Source: Rhizobium skierniewicense (GTDB lineage Bacteria; Pseudomonadota; Alphaproteobacteria; Rhizobiales; Rhizobiaceae). Taken from it: DNA of 64,000 bases. The stretch covers positions 186,001 to 250,000 of the forward strand of contig NZ_JACIDV010000004.1 of assembly GCF_014196515.1 (NCBI RefSeq). The letters run 5' to 3'. Positions within the stretch are counted from its first letter, which is position 1. Each line of letters starts with the position of its first letter. The translations under genes were made by a program, and so were the position numbers. The notes under the pieces are model-generated. The model saw only the letters and a program-made list of their open reading frames with translations, made no database searches and was not told where the DNA came from. Shown piece after piece: positions 1 through 7,235 of the stretch.

Positions 1-259
1 TACCGGCGGATTTCAAGGCCGCCTGAACCTCTTGCATGGCGGAACTGTTGTCCTTGAGGGCCGCTGCTGCCGTCTCCGCCTGCTTCACGACGCTGAAAGA
101 CAGGATCGCCATATCAGGTGCTACCGCCGCGTCGCCTTCACCTGACACACTGATCACAGGTTCCCGCTTGGTATTGTCCTGCGCAGACGCAGCCATGGGC
201 ACGGCGACAAGAGCCGTAAATGCTGATAGCACCAACGAACAAGATAGTTTCGATGTCAT
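1..259 (-). CDS. SIMPL-domain (DUF541) periplasmic protein, 5' part only
   Basis: The gene starts at an ATG at 259 behind a GAGGAAC ribosome site and runs off the left edge, so only about 86 residues are visible. They begin with a signal peptide (KLSCSLVLSAFTALVAVPMAASAQ). The mature start, EPVISVSGEGDAAVAPDMA, matches the first strand of SIMPL/DUF541 proteins, which are envelope proteins of poorly defined function (often called oxidative-stress defence or 26-kDa periplasmic immunogenic proteins). The C-terminal part is outside the window, so integrity cannot be judged. Confidence 0.8.
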   Translation of the reverse strand, partial: MTSKLSCSLVLSAFTALVAVPMAASAQDNTKREPVISVSGEGDAAVAPDMAILSFSVVKQAETAAAALKDNSSAMQEVQAALKSAG

Positions 260-444
260 TGAGGTTCCTCTTTTTTAGCGTCTCTGACTGTCGATGTCGC
301 AGGAGATTATGGGTCTAATACGGCACAGATGACACACGCGTTAAGACAACGGCTTGTCGCGTCCAAAAAATTGCGTTAAAGCCAACTCCGCGCGAGGTTG
401 AACCATTGCAACCACGCGCTCCGAGGCGGCTAACGCTATCGGAA

Positions 445-520
445 GGGCCTGTAGCTCAATGGTTAGAGCCGGCGGCTCATAACCGCTTGGTTGGGAGTTC
501 GAGTCTCTCCGGGCCCACCA
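445..520 (+). tRNA. tRNA with CAT anticodon, probably tRNA-Ile2
   Basis: A full cloverleaf can be folded. The acceptor stem GGGCCTG pairs with CGGGCCC, there is a D arm, the anticodon loop is CTCATAA (anticodon CAT), the T arm contains GTTCGAGTC, and CCA is encoded. The stretch around the anticodon loop resembles the lysidine-modified tRNA-Ile2 of E. coli more than elongator or initiator tRNA-Met, so Ile2 is the preferred reading. Its 3' end is the integration site of the element to the right. Confidence 0.93.
504..520. repeat. attL: 17-bp direct repeat in the tRNA 3' end
   Basis: The sequence TCTCTCCGGGCCCACCA at the tRNA 3' end recurs exactly at 13353-13369. The integrase gene starts 110 bp inside, as is usual for tRNA-targeting tyrosine recombinases. 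This makes 504-13369 the likely extent of the element. Confidence 0.88.
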
Positions 521-629
521 TTATACGCAAGTATCTGATTTCAAACGAAAATTTTAAGCCGATTTTTCCAACGTACACGGCGAAATACACCGCTACGTAC
601 ACATTTCAAGCCAGATCGAGAGGCTTGAA

Positions 630-1199
630 TTGTATTTATGGAAACGCGAAAACGGATTCACATATCAGCAACGGATTCCCGTTAGCGTCGAATTTCAATT
701 TGGAAAATCGCCAATCCGTGTGAATTTGGGGCCACTTCCTGCCGCTGCGGCACGAAAAAGAGCAATTATTCTTTCGGGTGCGGCCATGAGAATGATGGAC
801 GATCCGACCATGACCAGAGAAACCCTTGCTCATAGCCTCAAAGCGTTAAATGCCGAGCTTCAGGAACTGCATCGCCGCCATTTTCCTCTTGGCTTGAGAG
901 TCACAAGCAGAATTCAGCAGGCCGAAGAATTCGAAGCTGAAGGCGATTTTGAAGCTGCCAAAGTGTACCGGCGCGAAGCAAAGGAACTGGCAGCGCAAAA
1001 GGCTTCTCTGAAAGATTTTAAGCAAAGACTCCAGACGATAGCGGACGCCCTTTCAAGGGATTCCGTGGCATGGGAGGCTGAGCGTGACACGTTTCAATCT
1101 GTAGTCCGCACGCTCGGTTCCTTGGGGGGGGCAGGTTCAATCTCCTCAAATTCAACCTATTCAGCAGCACCAGCCTCAACCTCTCGAATATCAGGATGA
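630..1199 (+). CDS. Tyrosine integrase, N-terminal part (frameshifted from catalytic part)
   Basis: A TTG start at 630 follows a GAGAGG site. The N-terminus, YLWKREN then YQQRIP, is the short beta segment found at the start of many alphaproteobacterial tRNA-targeting integrases (DUF6538 type). A charged helical region follows (about residues 60-150), as in their arm-binding part. The frame meets a stop at 1199 just after an 8-G run at 1124-1131. Dropping one G leads straight into the open frame that carries the catalytic domain. This is therefore read as the front half of one protein of about 558 residues. It was either broken by a frameshift or is joined by slippage. Confidence 0.75.
   Translation: MYLWKRENGFTYQQRIPVSVEFQFGKSPIRVNLGPLPAAAARKRAIILSGAAMRMMDDPTMTRETLAHSLKALNAELQELHRRHFPLGLRVTSRIQQAEEFEAEGDFEAAKVYRREAKELAAQKASLKDFKQRLQTIADALSRDSVAWEAERDTFQSVVRTLGSLGGAGSISSNSTYSAAPASTSRISG
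1124..1131 (+). other. 8-G tract at the integrase frame change
   Basis: Eight consecutive G residues lie where the two integrase frames meet. Upstream codons read TTG GGG GGG; with seven G the next codons are CAG GTT CAA, which stay open into the catalytic frame. The tract may be a frameshift mutation, a phase-variable run, a site of transcriptional slippage or a sequencing error. Confidence 0.8.
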
Positions 1200-1269
1200 G
1201 AGAACGGTTACTTCATCAACTAAACTAAGCGTCGCAGGTCGCATAATCCTTGATGCTCGAAAAGACGCG

Positions 1270-2307
1270 TTGGATAAGGGGAACAACGACGGAGTGCGCT
1301 ATGAGGAGCGGCTTGAAAACACGTTCGCGGCATTCCTTGATGTGGTAGGGGATCATCCTCTCAGCTATTATCTGCCTATACATTTGCAGGACTTTGCAAC
1401 AGTCTTGGCAAAAGTTCCTACAAATCGCACGAAGTATACAATTTTTGCCAATATGAATCTTAAGCAGATGGGCGAGAAAAATGACAAGTTGCCTGACGAA
1501 AAGCGGATTAAACGCCTGTCACAGACGACAGTTAAAGAGCATGTGACCCAAGTAAAGCTTATTTGGGAGAAGGCGACTGCTGGTGTCTCAGGAATTCGCG
1601 ACATCCGGTCGTTCAGCGTGACAATGCCTGTAGCTGCAGTCCCTGCCATTGATCGGGAAGGTTTGCCTCCGACATCCTTGAATACATGGCTGGCAGACAG
1701 CGTCAGTCCTAAGATCATGCGAAAGCCGCACAAAGCTTGGTTGCCTCTTGTTGGTTTTTTGACAGGGATGCGGCTTTCCGAAATCGTCTACCTGCAATCC
1801 TCTGATATTGTGACCATTGAAGGGAACGAGGTTTTCGATCTACGTCGTCCTTTGATTATCGATGGCAAAGAGATTGCAAGGCCCCTCAAGACGAAGACGG
1901 CTGTGCGCGTTGTTGCTATCCATCCGTTGCTTCGTGATTGCGGTTTCATAGATTTTGCAAAGAAACAGCGTGGCTTGGGTGGGTTTGTTTTCCCTCATTA
2001 CCATACAGCAAAAGACCCTGCGGACGCTGCCCAGAAGCAAATGGGAAACTGGATGATTGCACTCGGAATTCATGAAACTCAACGTCAAGTATACCATTCG
2101 CTGAGGCATAACGCAAAATCATGGTTCCGCATTAACGTCGGCGATAGCCTCGCAGACAAGCAATGTGGTCACGCAGCATCTTCCGTTGGGGCAAGGTACG
2201 GCTTTAAGGTACTGGAACCGGAGGAGGTTCAAAAAATAATGTCGATTCCGGTTCCGCGTGGTGTAGATTTCTCACCCTTCATCGAATGGCGGCGTCAGGC
2301 TAAATAA
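1270..2307 (+). CDS. Tyrosine integrase, catalytic part
   Basis: This part holds the core-binding and catalytic domains of a tyrosine recombinase, which cuts and rejoins att sites. Visible active-site elements are the first Arg in LTGMRLSEI (near residue 160), HSLRHNAKSWF (His and second Arg), CGHA (fourth position) and the nucleophile Tyr in ARYGF near residue 300. The frame is open leftward to about 1132, so the TTG at 1270 is only the nearest start codon and no good ribosome site precedes it. All catalytic residues are present, so if the two halves are joined the enzyme could be active. Its place next to the tRNA supports its role in integrating this element. Confidence 0.85.
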   Translation: MDKGNNDGVRYEERLENTFAAFLDVVGDHPLSYYLPIHLQDFATVLAKVPTNRTKYTIFANMNLKQMGEKNDKLPDEKRIKRLSQTTVKEHVTQVKLIWEKATAGVSGIRDIRSFSVTMPVAAVPAIDREGLPPTSLNTWLADSVSPKIMRKPHKAWLPLVGFLTGMRLSEIVYLQSSDIVTIEGNEVFDLRRPLIIDGKEIARPLKTKTAVRVVAIHPLLRDCGFIDFAKKQRGLGGFVFPHYHTAKDPADAAQKQMGNWMIALGIHETQRQVYHSLRHNAKSWFRINVGDSLADKQCGHAASSVGARYGFKVLEPEEVQKIMSIPVPRGVDFSPFIEWRRQAK

Positions 2308-2310
2308 CAA

Positions 2311-2589
2311 CTATTCCAGCCTCTCAAGCTCCACCAGTGCAATATATCCAGCGAATTCACCGGCCTCTGAAAGTTCGTCGGCATCATTGATGGCGAACTC
2401 GTCGCGTGACCGATAGGTGCTAAAATACCACCGGTGATCACCATCAACAAAGTTACGCCGGTCGTACTCTGACACGTCTAAATAGTCGTACTCGGATGCG
2501 CCGATCTCACCGATCTTCTCGACGGCTGCTTGAACCGTTTCTGCGGAAACCCAAACGTTTCCGCTGTTCTGGCAAATAAGATGAATCAT
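2311..2589 (-). CDS. Small acidic protein of unknown function
   Basis: This 92-residue protein is unrecognised. The start at 2589 is chosen because AGAGGAAAA sits just upstream, which makes an in-frame longer start at 2640 unlikely. The sequence begins MIHLICQNSGNVWVSAETV and is rich in Asp, Glu and Tyr (DYLDVSEYDRRNF). It has no signal peptide or membrane segment and looks like a small soluble alpha/beta protein. It ends 4 bp from the end of the integrase, in convergent orientation. Similar small acidic proteins in phages and mobile elements include antitoxins and anti-defence proteins, but nothing here proves either role. Confidence 0.7.
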   Translation of the reverse strand: MIHLICQNSGNVWVSAETVQAAVEKIGEIGASEYDYLDVSEYDRRNFVDGDHRWYFSTYRSRDEFAINDADELSEAGEFAGYIALVELERLE

Positions 2590-2743
2590 AGTTTTTCCTC
2601 TGCTTCCGCTTGCATTTAGATAACGGCACGCGACCGACAATCGATTGCGCTGGATATGAGCCGCATCACTGCGTTTGCAGAGAAAGTATCAGTCCATGGC
2701 TCTGCTGACCGATACGACATATTTAGGAACCGATCAGAGTAGG

Positions 2744-2980
2744 TCAAGCCATCAGCCTGTCGAACGCGCGAATACCGTCCCGCTGGATTTCCTTTCTCAA
2801 TTCCGCAGCCGCTCCGGGCAAGCGAGATTTGCGGATCAACTTCTTTTGCGCGCTTCCGTGAGCCTGAATGTAAATCGCTGCGATGTAGCAGATCAGGCCG
2901 CCTTTTTCATGGTGATGGTGGACCTCTTCGATGATGACGTTAACCGTCAAGCCGCGAATTCTGGTGATCGTCTGGCGCAT
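2744..2980 (-). CDS. Small protein of unknown function
   Basis: This 78-residue protein is unrecognised. The ATG at 2980 is chosen over a GTG at 2992 because GTGGAG lies 5-6 bases upstream of it. It starts MRQTITRIRGLTVNVIIEE and has a His-rich patch (VHHHHEKGG) followed by a hydrophobic stretch (LICYIAAIYIQA). The C-terminal half is basic. The initial beta-strand pattern resembles a small DNA-binding or antirepressor fold, but this is a guess. It is transcribed away from the hairpin-rich region on its right. Confidence 0.55.
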   Translation of the reverse strand: MRQTITRIRGLTVNVIIEEVHHHHEKGGLICYIAAIYIQAHGSAQKKLIRKSRLPGAAAELRKEIQRDGIRAFDRLMA

Positions 2981-3159
2981 TGAAATCTCCACTTTCTGGT
3001 TGATTTTATTGAGAAATGTATAGCAGAAAACGGGATTCTTGAGAATCCTTTGGTCGGGAATGATGTCGCGGATGGGGTAGCGTTCGTTAATCAGATCGCT
3101 CGGATTTTATCCATTTTGGAAAGGGAACATTCGCCACGATAACGGCGGCAGGCAGGGGT

Positions 3160-3255
3160 TGACTGTCAGCGCGGCGGCATAGGCTCTTCTTCCGCCTTGG
3201 CCAGAATGGGCATGGCGGTGCCCGCAGGGCATAAGAGCCGCCGCGCTGGCAGTCA
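3160..3255. repeat. Large inverted repeat, possible origin or oriT structure
   Basis: Arms at 3160-3178 and 3237-3255 match over 19 bp with one G-T difference. A second pairing, GGCTCTT (3182-3188) with AAGAGCC (3233-3239), competes with it. A nested hairpin has arms GGGCA/TGCCC (3208-3223). The many alternative pairings resemble origins nicked by HUH proteins, but no nick site can be named. Confidence 0.6.
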
Positions 3256-3304
3256 CTGAGCGAGAAGGTTCCGCGACTATTTTTTCCCCGGTCCGCCTGC
3301 GGAG

Positions 3305-3330
3305 CGGATCGAGACACGCGGCTCGATCCG
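3305..3330. repeat. Hairpin with 9-bp perfect arms
   Basis: CGGATCGAG and CTCGATCCG flank an 8-base loop. It sits 50 bp after the larger inverted repeat and may belong to the same structured site. There is no T run, so it is not an obvious terminator. Confidence 0.55.
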
Positions 3331-3797
3331 AAGGAAAAGGAAAAATCGTCGTGGAATAGAACGAGGCTACCCCTGCCGATTTTTTGACGATCTGGCCCTA
3401 TTTCTCGCTCTGAGATGCGCCGAATTGCGAGGTGGCAGAATTATTTTCACTGGCACTTGTGGAAATATCATTTCCTTCTATGTGGTCTAAGGATGCGGAA
3501 ACAATAATTTCTATCCAAATCGTACTTTCGCGAATATTGGGGAATATGATTCTATTTTAGTCCAATAGAGCAAGTTGCACTTTGCATTTTGCTTTTTTGA
3601 GCGAAAAATTCGTCCGATTACATCTTGCGCCTTCCCCGCAAGTGAGCCATCTTGGTTTCAGGACAGCCGAACACCTTGGATTTTGTCACCCTATAGGGGA
3701 TTGGAATTTAAGTTTTCGGGCTTTTATTCGGCTGGGTTGATCGGCTGTCCTGCTCGCTCCAGTCCACATGGCGCGCGGATTTGAACGAACTGACTTC

Positions 3798-4006
3798 TAC
3801 CGCCGAAGAGGTGGCTCTGAAGGCATGCGGCCCTGAATAGGTCGTACTTTACCGCCGAATAGGCGGCTCTTCTTTCCCTACAAACGTAGGGATGTCCCGC
3901 TTCTGTCATCGGCAGTGGCCTTTCTCTGCAAACGCAGAGTCAGGGAGCGCATTCGTGCGCTCCCACTCCCAACCAGCATCATAATTTTGGCTTCCGTTCC
4001 AACGGA
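3798..4006. repeat. Cluster of six short hairpins, two families in tandem
   Basis: Pair one consists of CCGCC-GAAGA-GGTGG (3800-3814) and CCGCC-GAATA-GGCGG (3852-3866), each inside a shared TACCGCCGA...GGCTCT frame 52 bp apart. Pair two consists of CCCTAC-AAAC-GTAGGG (3876-3891) and CTCTGC-AAAC-GCAGAG (3924-3939), with the same loop and different but still paired stems. Two more hairpins follow at 3943-3964 (GGGAGCGCA, TTCG loop) and 3993-4006. Stem changes that keep pairing suggest selection on structure. Confidence 0.6.
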
Positions 4007-4042
4007 GGGGCGAAGCTATGCCAACAACTTGAAAGGAACGAC

Positions 4043-4099
4043 ATGGACCATAATCTCCAAGGTTTTGGATATTCGGGAGATCGACATGCAAGGAAATGA
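4043..4099 (+). CDS. Possible 18-codon leader peptide
   Basis: An ATG at 4043 follows AAAGGA and opens an 18-codon frame starting MDHNLQGFGY. It ends with a TGA at 4099, overlapping the start of the next gene (4086) in another frame. The spacing would allow translational coupling. No function is recognised, and it could be chance. Confidence 0.35.
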   Translation: MDHNLQGFGYSGDRHARK

Positions 4100-4385
4100 A
4101 CTCGACATCCGCTTGAACGACCTGAAAAAGACAGGCGAACGCCTCAATGCCGAATGCGGGCAATGCCTTGATCGAGCGGGCTTGCTGATCTCGGTAGCAA
4201 AATCTTTCGGAACCGATCAACTCAATGCCGCCAAGGTAGGATGGGCGGGGCCGCGCTTTGACATTGGAGATGTGTTCAAGGGGATCAATGACGAACTTGC
4301 CAATGCGCGGCGGTTCAAAAACGCGTTGGAGGAGTGCACCGCCGAACTGCGTGACCTTCACAAGGTGAAGAGGTCGTCCCGATGA
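4086..4385 (+). CDS. Small protein of unknown function (operon gene 1)
   Basis: This 99-residue soluble protein is unrecognised. The start is set at 4086 because GGGAGA lies 5 bases upstream; the longer frame back to 3915 runs through the hairpin cluster and is not believable. It is mostly helical and charged (NDLKKTGERLNAECGQCLDRAG... RRFKNALEECTAELRDLHKVKR), consistent with a small DNA- or protein-binding adaptor. Its stop overlaps the ATG of the next gene by four bases (ATGA), so the two are co-translated. The pair sits directly downstream of the hairpin cluster and upstream of rep, which hints at a role in replication or its control. Confidence 0.65.
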   Translation: MQGNELDIRLNDLKKTGERLNAECGQCLDRAGLLISVAKSFGTDQLNAAKVGWAGPRFDIGDVFKGINDELANARRFKNALEECTAELRDLHKVKRSSR

Positions 4386-4666
4386 ACTACTTCGGTTCCT
4401 CTAAAGCTGGGCAGTGGTTGGCTGGCCAATTACCGCGCATAGATCGCGTACTTGCCATTGTCGAGTACGACCAAAAATCAACTGCCCACATCATTGATTG
4501 CGGCGACGAAGATCAGTTTATTCAATGGGTTTCGGAAACCCACGATGATGACGAGATCATGCGGTCACACGATGATAACTGGAATTGGACAGAGACCGAG
4601 GAAGAGCATTTGAACCGGATCGGATGTCGCGTCACCTTTTGCGCTATTGCTAATTTGGTCGGTTGA
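4382..4666 (+). CDS. Small acidic protein of unknown function (operon gene 2)
   Basis: This 94-residue acidic protein is unrecognised. It overlaps the preceding gene by ATGA at 4382. The middle has a strongly acidic stretch with HDDDEIMRSHDDNWNWTETEEEH. There is no signal peptide or membrane segment. A rho-independent terminator follows 30 bp later, so this closes a two-gene operon. High acidity can indicate a DNA mimic or a chaperone-like partner, but no family resemblance was found. Confidence 0.65.
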   Translation: MNYFGSSKAGQWLAGQLPRIDRVLAIVEYDQKSTAHIIDCGDEDQFIQWVSETHDDDEIMRSHDDNWNWTETEEEHLNRIGCRVTFCAIANLVG

Positions 4667-4695
4667 CGCCGATTGTTTTTCCCCTGACCATTAAA

Positions 4696-4732
4696 AAGAC
4701 GCCTTCACAGGGCTGGAACCCTCCGGCGTCTT
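4696..4732 (+). terminator. Rho-independent terminator
   Basis: AAGACGCC (4696-4703) pairs with GGCGTCTT (4725-4732), with an inner AGGG/CCCT stem. It is flanked by A and T runs, ends the small two-gene operon and separates it from rep. Confidence 0.75.
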
Positions 4733-4797
4733 CTTAAACACTGTTTGAAAAAGATGAACGATTTCATGTTTGTTGTAAAGCTCCCATTGACAATTAA

Positions 4798-6696
4798 GTG
4801 AGCGCCGGGCTGGCAAATAGCCCAGCCGAACAACAGCAGCCAGACGATTTTCCAAAAAGTAATGTTGACATTATTTCGAAGCCGCCAGTTGGCGGAATTG
4901 CGACACGCGCTCTTGCTGCTGCCGCGAAGACGGCACGCGGTTCGAAAACCCATAATGCAGTTTTAAAAGGCAATTGCGGATGGTCGATTGATCCAGCCAG
5001 GTGGGCCAAACGCGCGACTGCCTCGAAAGTGCTCGCAGCTCAGAACGACCGTATCGCGCAAGCACTCCAGGATGCTGGCGAGGAAGTGATCCTCAGCGGC
5101 GGCATAACATGTATTTCTGCCGTGACGAATATTGTTGAGAACCATCGGAGGTACCGCGCCGTGCGGTTTCTTCCGCTCGTCGCCGCTCGCGACAGGAGGC
5201 CGCTGGTGAACGGCCTAAAGTTGTTCATGATAGAAAATCGTAACGCCCATTATTTTCGTTATGCTGTGATGACCTGCAATGAACTTATCCCCGCGTTCAA
5301 AGACCTGCGAGGACCTATTCAGCGATTGTCACGGAAAATTTCAAAATGGGCAGACGAAGTCTGCAAGGAGCAAGGGATCAAGGTGCTGTTTCGCGGCATT
5401 GAATTCACGCGTTCAACTGCTGCCGAGAGAGATGATGAGGCCAAAAAGCAGGGGCGGCAATCTGACCTTTCAGAGCGGTATGGGGGTGAGACAGTCCTGT
5501 ATCATCTCCACGCGAACGTCTTGTATTGGCCGACGCGGGTGATTGAGGATTGGACGGATTTCCTGCGTGGTACGCATAAATTCATCGGCGCGGAGTGGAA
5601 AGATAATGGCACGATTGAGAAGGTGGAAGAGATCGTCAAATACTGTTCCAAGCCCGCTGACACAGAAAAGGCATCGGGAGAAGAACTTGTATGGCTCTAC
5701 CGGCAAACGGAGAGGTTGAAAATCTGCCAGCCACTCGGCGACTTTATGAAGTGGATGAGAGGCCTTAAGGCCCGGCGCGAGAAGATCGTCCGCGTCCGCC
5801 GTGAGGGCGGCGATAGCGAATTGATGCGCGTCAAAAAAGGCAGGCGCGGTAGTCAGGTGGAAGATGACGAGGATCAAGACGAAGAAATTGCGGCTGACAA
5901 AGATGAGGATGAACGCAGCGATGCGTCCACGTCAGCGAGTTTAGACCTGAAGGAAACGCCTCCGCAGGGCCTTAATGGTGGACCTGTCAAAAACATCGTA
6001 ATCGGCCTGACGCTCCCACAGTGGCGACACTCGCCATGGGCAGAGCCGATGATCATGGTGCAAAATTACGATGCGCGAACGCTGTCCGAAGAGGACGGGT
6101 ATCACATTTGCGAGTGGCAGCGAGAGGCGCGGGAATGGTGGAATGCCGCCAATGCGCCATCACCTGAAGAAGCGCTGGAAGTCGCCCGCGTGGCTCTGGA
6201 AGCCGTACAGTCCGGCGCAGATATGACTTCCGTCGATATATGGGAAGCGGCGAAAGCCGCTTGCTATATAGTTCACACATGTAGCTCAACTGTCTCGCGG
6301 CTCAATTCAATACCGTACCAAGAACCTCACGAAACGATTTTCGAGGATCAGATACCTGATCCAGAAATATTAATCCGCTCGATTTTGGATGCACCAAATG
6401 CCCGAGAACGGATTGAGAAGATCGCCACGGACGCAACCGTACTCCAGCAACAGAGCCGAAAGGCCGCTGAGGACCGGCTGACGACGCTACCAGCGGGTAG
6501 CTATGAGGTCGGCAAGGAATTCATTGACCGTGAATTTCCTTTGTCGACGGCATCGCCAGCACAATTGCTGAGGAGCGCCATGGCATCCGACGTGGCTCGA
6601 TTGCCAGTCGCCGGTACGTCCTGTGAGGACGAAAATGACGCCATCTGGGCTGACCTTTTCGGGGTGTCCGAAACCGATTGGCTCGCGGCAGCATGA
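4798..6696 (+). CDS. Rolling-circle replication initiator (HUH Rep)
   Basis: This 632-residue protein carries the HUH endonuclease signature. A strand ending in RYAVMTCNEL lies near residue 154 (motif 1), the metal-binding HLH in LYHLHANVLYW at 236-238 (motif 2), and KYCSKP near 281-286, giving a catalytic Tyr and Lys in a YxxK arrangement (motif 3). Such proteins nick an origin and drive rolling-circle replication. After residue 330 come a basic patch, a long acidic Asp/Glu linker and a C-terminal domain of unknown role, so it is longer than plain Rep_1 proteins. A GTG at 4798 directly follows a stop codon and has a poor ribosome site, so the true start may be a little downstream. Replication of the excised element is the likely job. 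Confidence 0.75.
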   Translation: MSAGLANSPAEQQQPDDFPKSNVDIISKPPVGGIATRALAAAAKTARGSKTHNAVLKGNCGWSIDPARWAKRATASKVLAAQNDRIAQALQDAGEEVILSGGITCISAVTNIVENHRRYRAVRFLPLVAARDRRPLVNGLKLFMIENRNAHYFRYAVMTCNELIPAFKDLRGPIQRLSRKISKWADEVCKEQGIKVLFRGIEFTRSTAAERDDEAKKQGRQSDLSERYGGETVLYHLHANVLYWPTRVIEDWTDFLRGTHKFIGAEWKDNGTIEKVEEIVKYCSKPADTEKASGEELVWLYRQTERLKICQPLGDFMKWMRGLKARREKIVRVRREGGDSELMRVKKGRRGSQVEDDEDQDEEIAADKDEDERSDASTSASLDLKETPPQGLNGGPVKNIVIGLTLPQWRHSPWAEPMIMVQNYDARTLSEEDGYHICEWQREAREWWNAANAPSPEEALEVARVALEAVQSGADMTSVDIWEAAKAACYIVHTCSSTVSRLNSIPYQEPHETIFEDQIPDPEILIRSILDAPNARERIEKIATDATVLQQQSRKAAEDRLTTLPAGSYEVGKEFIDREFPLSTASPAQLLRSAMASDVARLPVAGTSCEDENDAIWADLFGVSETDWLAAA

Positions 6697-6800
6697 TGGC
6701 ATCCCCGGCCATAAAGGGGGTAGTCGGCAGACCCTCAACGGCGTTGTCTCCATGACGTGGTCCGGCTGAAGGCCTCCTCGAAGAGCCGATGGTTGCTTGC

Positions 6801-6825
6801 AATCAGTAGTCGGTCACTACTGATT
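6801..6825. repeat. Inverted repeat between rep and mob, oriT candidate
   Basis: AATCAGTAGT and ACTACTGATT are perfect 10-bp arms around a 5-base loop. The site lies in the 200-bp gap after rep and about 400 bp upstream of the relaxase gene. MobV-type origins of transfer lie just upstream of mob and contain inverted repeats, but the repeat could equally end the rep transcript. Confidence 0.5.
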
Positions 6826-6898
6826 TGATTCCGTTCCCAAACACGCTTTGCGCCCATGGTTTTTGCTCTCATGATTAAAGGAGTAATTTCCTACTTTT

Positions 6899-7231
6899 TT
6901 GAGCAAAGCGATGAAACAAAACAAAGATATCTCGCGAAGAATTGCGACCGTTGTTGACTTGGATGTGAGCCGGATGGCCGTCTTATCTGCATTACATGAT
7001 GCGGTGCGCTCCGGTGATCCTGAGTTGGCGAGAAACTGGACAAAACCTTCTGACGCTGGATGGCGCGATCTGCGTACGAATCCCCAGTACGGGCCGGTCG
7101 CGCAATGGCTCTGGGATATGGAAGGCCGCTCATGTGAATTCAAGTACGAACTTGTAGCAGACCTCAACGGAGATTGGTTGCAGCTGGAAAAGCTGCTGAC
7201 CAAAGAGTTGAGCAGCCGTAAGGTGCGATGA
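6899..7231 (+). CDS. Small protein upstream of the relaxase gene
   Basis: This 110-residue soluble protein is unrecognised. The TTG at 6899 is 15 bases from AAAGGAG; an in-frame ATG at 6911 is the alternative. The sequence has a helix-rich start (RRIATVVDLDVSRMAVLSALHDAVRSGD) and a Trp-rich middle (WRDLRTNPQYGPVAQWLWDMEG). It ends 4 bp before the relaxase start, so the two are surely co-transcribed. A mobilization accessory protein is possible by position only. Confidence 0.6.
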   Translation: MSKAMKQNKDISRRIATVVDLDVSRMAVLSALHDAVRSGDPELARNWTKPSDAGWRDLRTNPQYGPVAQWLWDMEGRSCEFKYELVADLNGDWLQLEKLLTKELSSRKVR

Positions 7232-7235
7232 ATGC

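Larger units (their letters stand above)
2981..4085. other. 1.1-kb non-coding region rich in inverted repeats
   Basis: No convincing gene was found; open frames here lack ribosome sites and look like chance. The stretch holds at least nine inverted repeats. They include 19-bp arms at 3160-3178/3237-3255, a 9-bp-arm hairpin at 3305-3330, and six short hairpins between 3800 and 4006. It lies in an element that encodes a rolling-circle Rep and a MobV relaxase, so it is the best candidate for a replication or transfer origin. A structured RNA is also possible. Confidence 0.6.

Noticed and set aside
36..278. 80-codon plus-strand frame at the left edge
   Set aside because: Antisense to the signal peptide and domain start of the SIMPL protein.
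3087..3317. 76-codon minus-strand frame in the hairpin region
   Set aside because: Low-complexity Arg/Ser/Pro composition, no ribosome site, crosses large inverted repeats.
3796..3875. Two CRISPR type I-F-like repeats
   Set aside because: Only two units with unequal flanks and a 52-bp period; no further repeats and no cas genes. Kept as hairpins instead.
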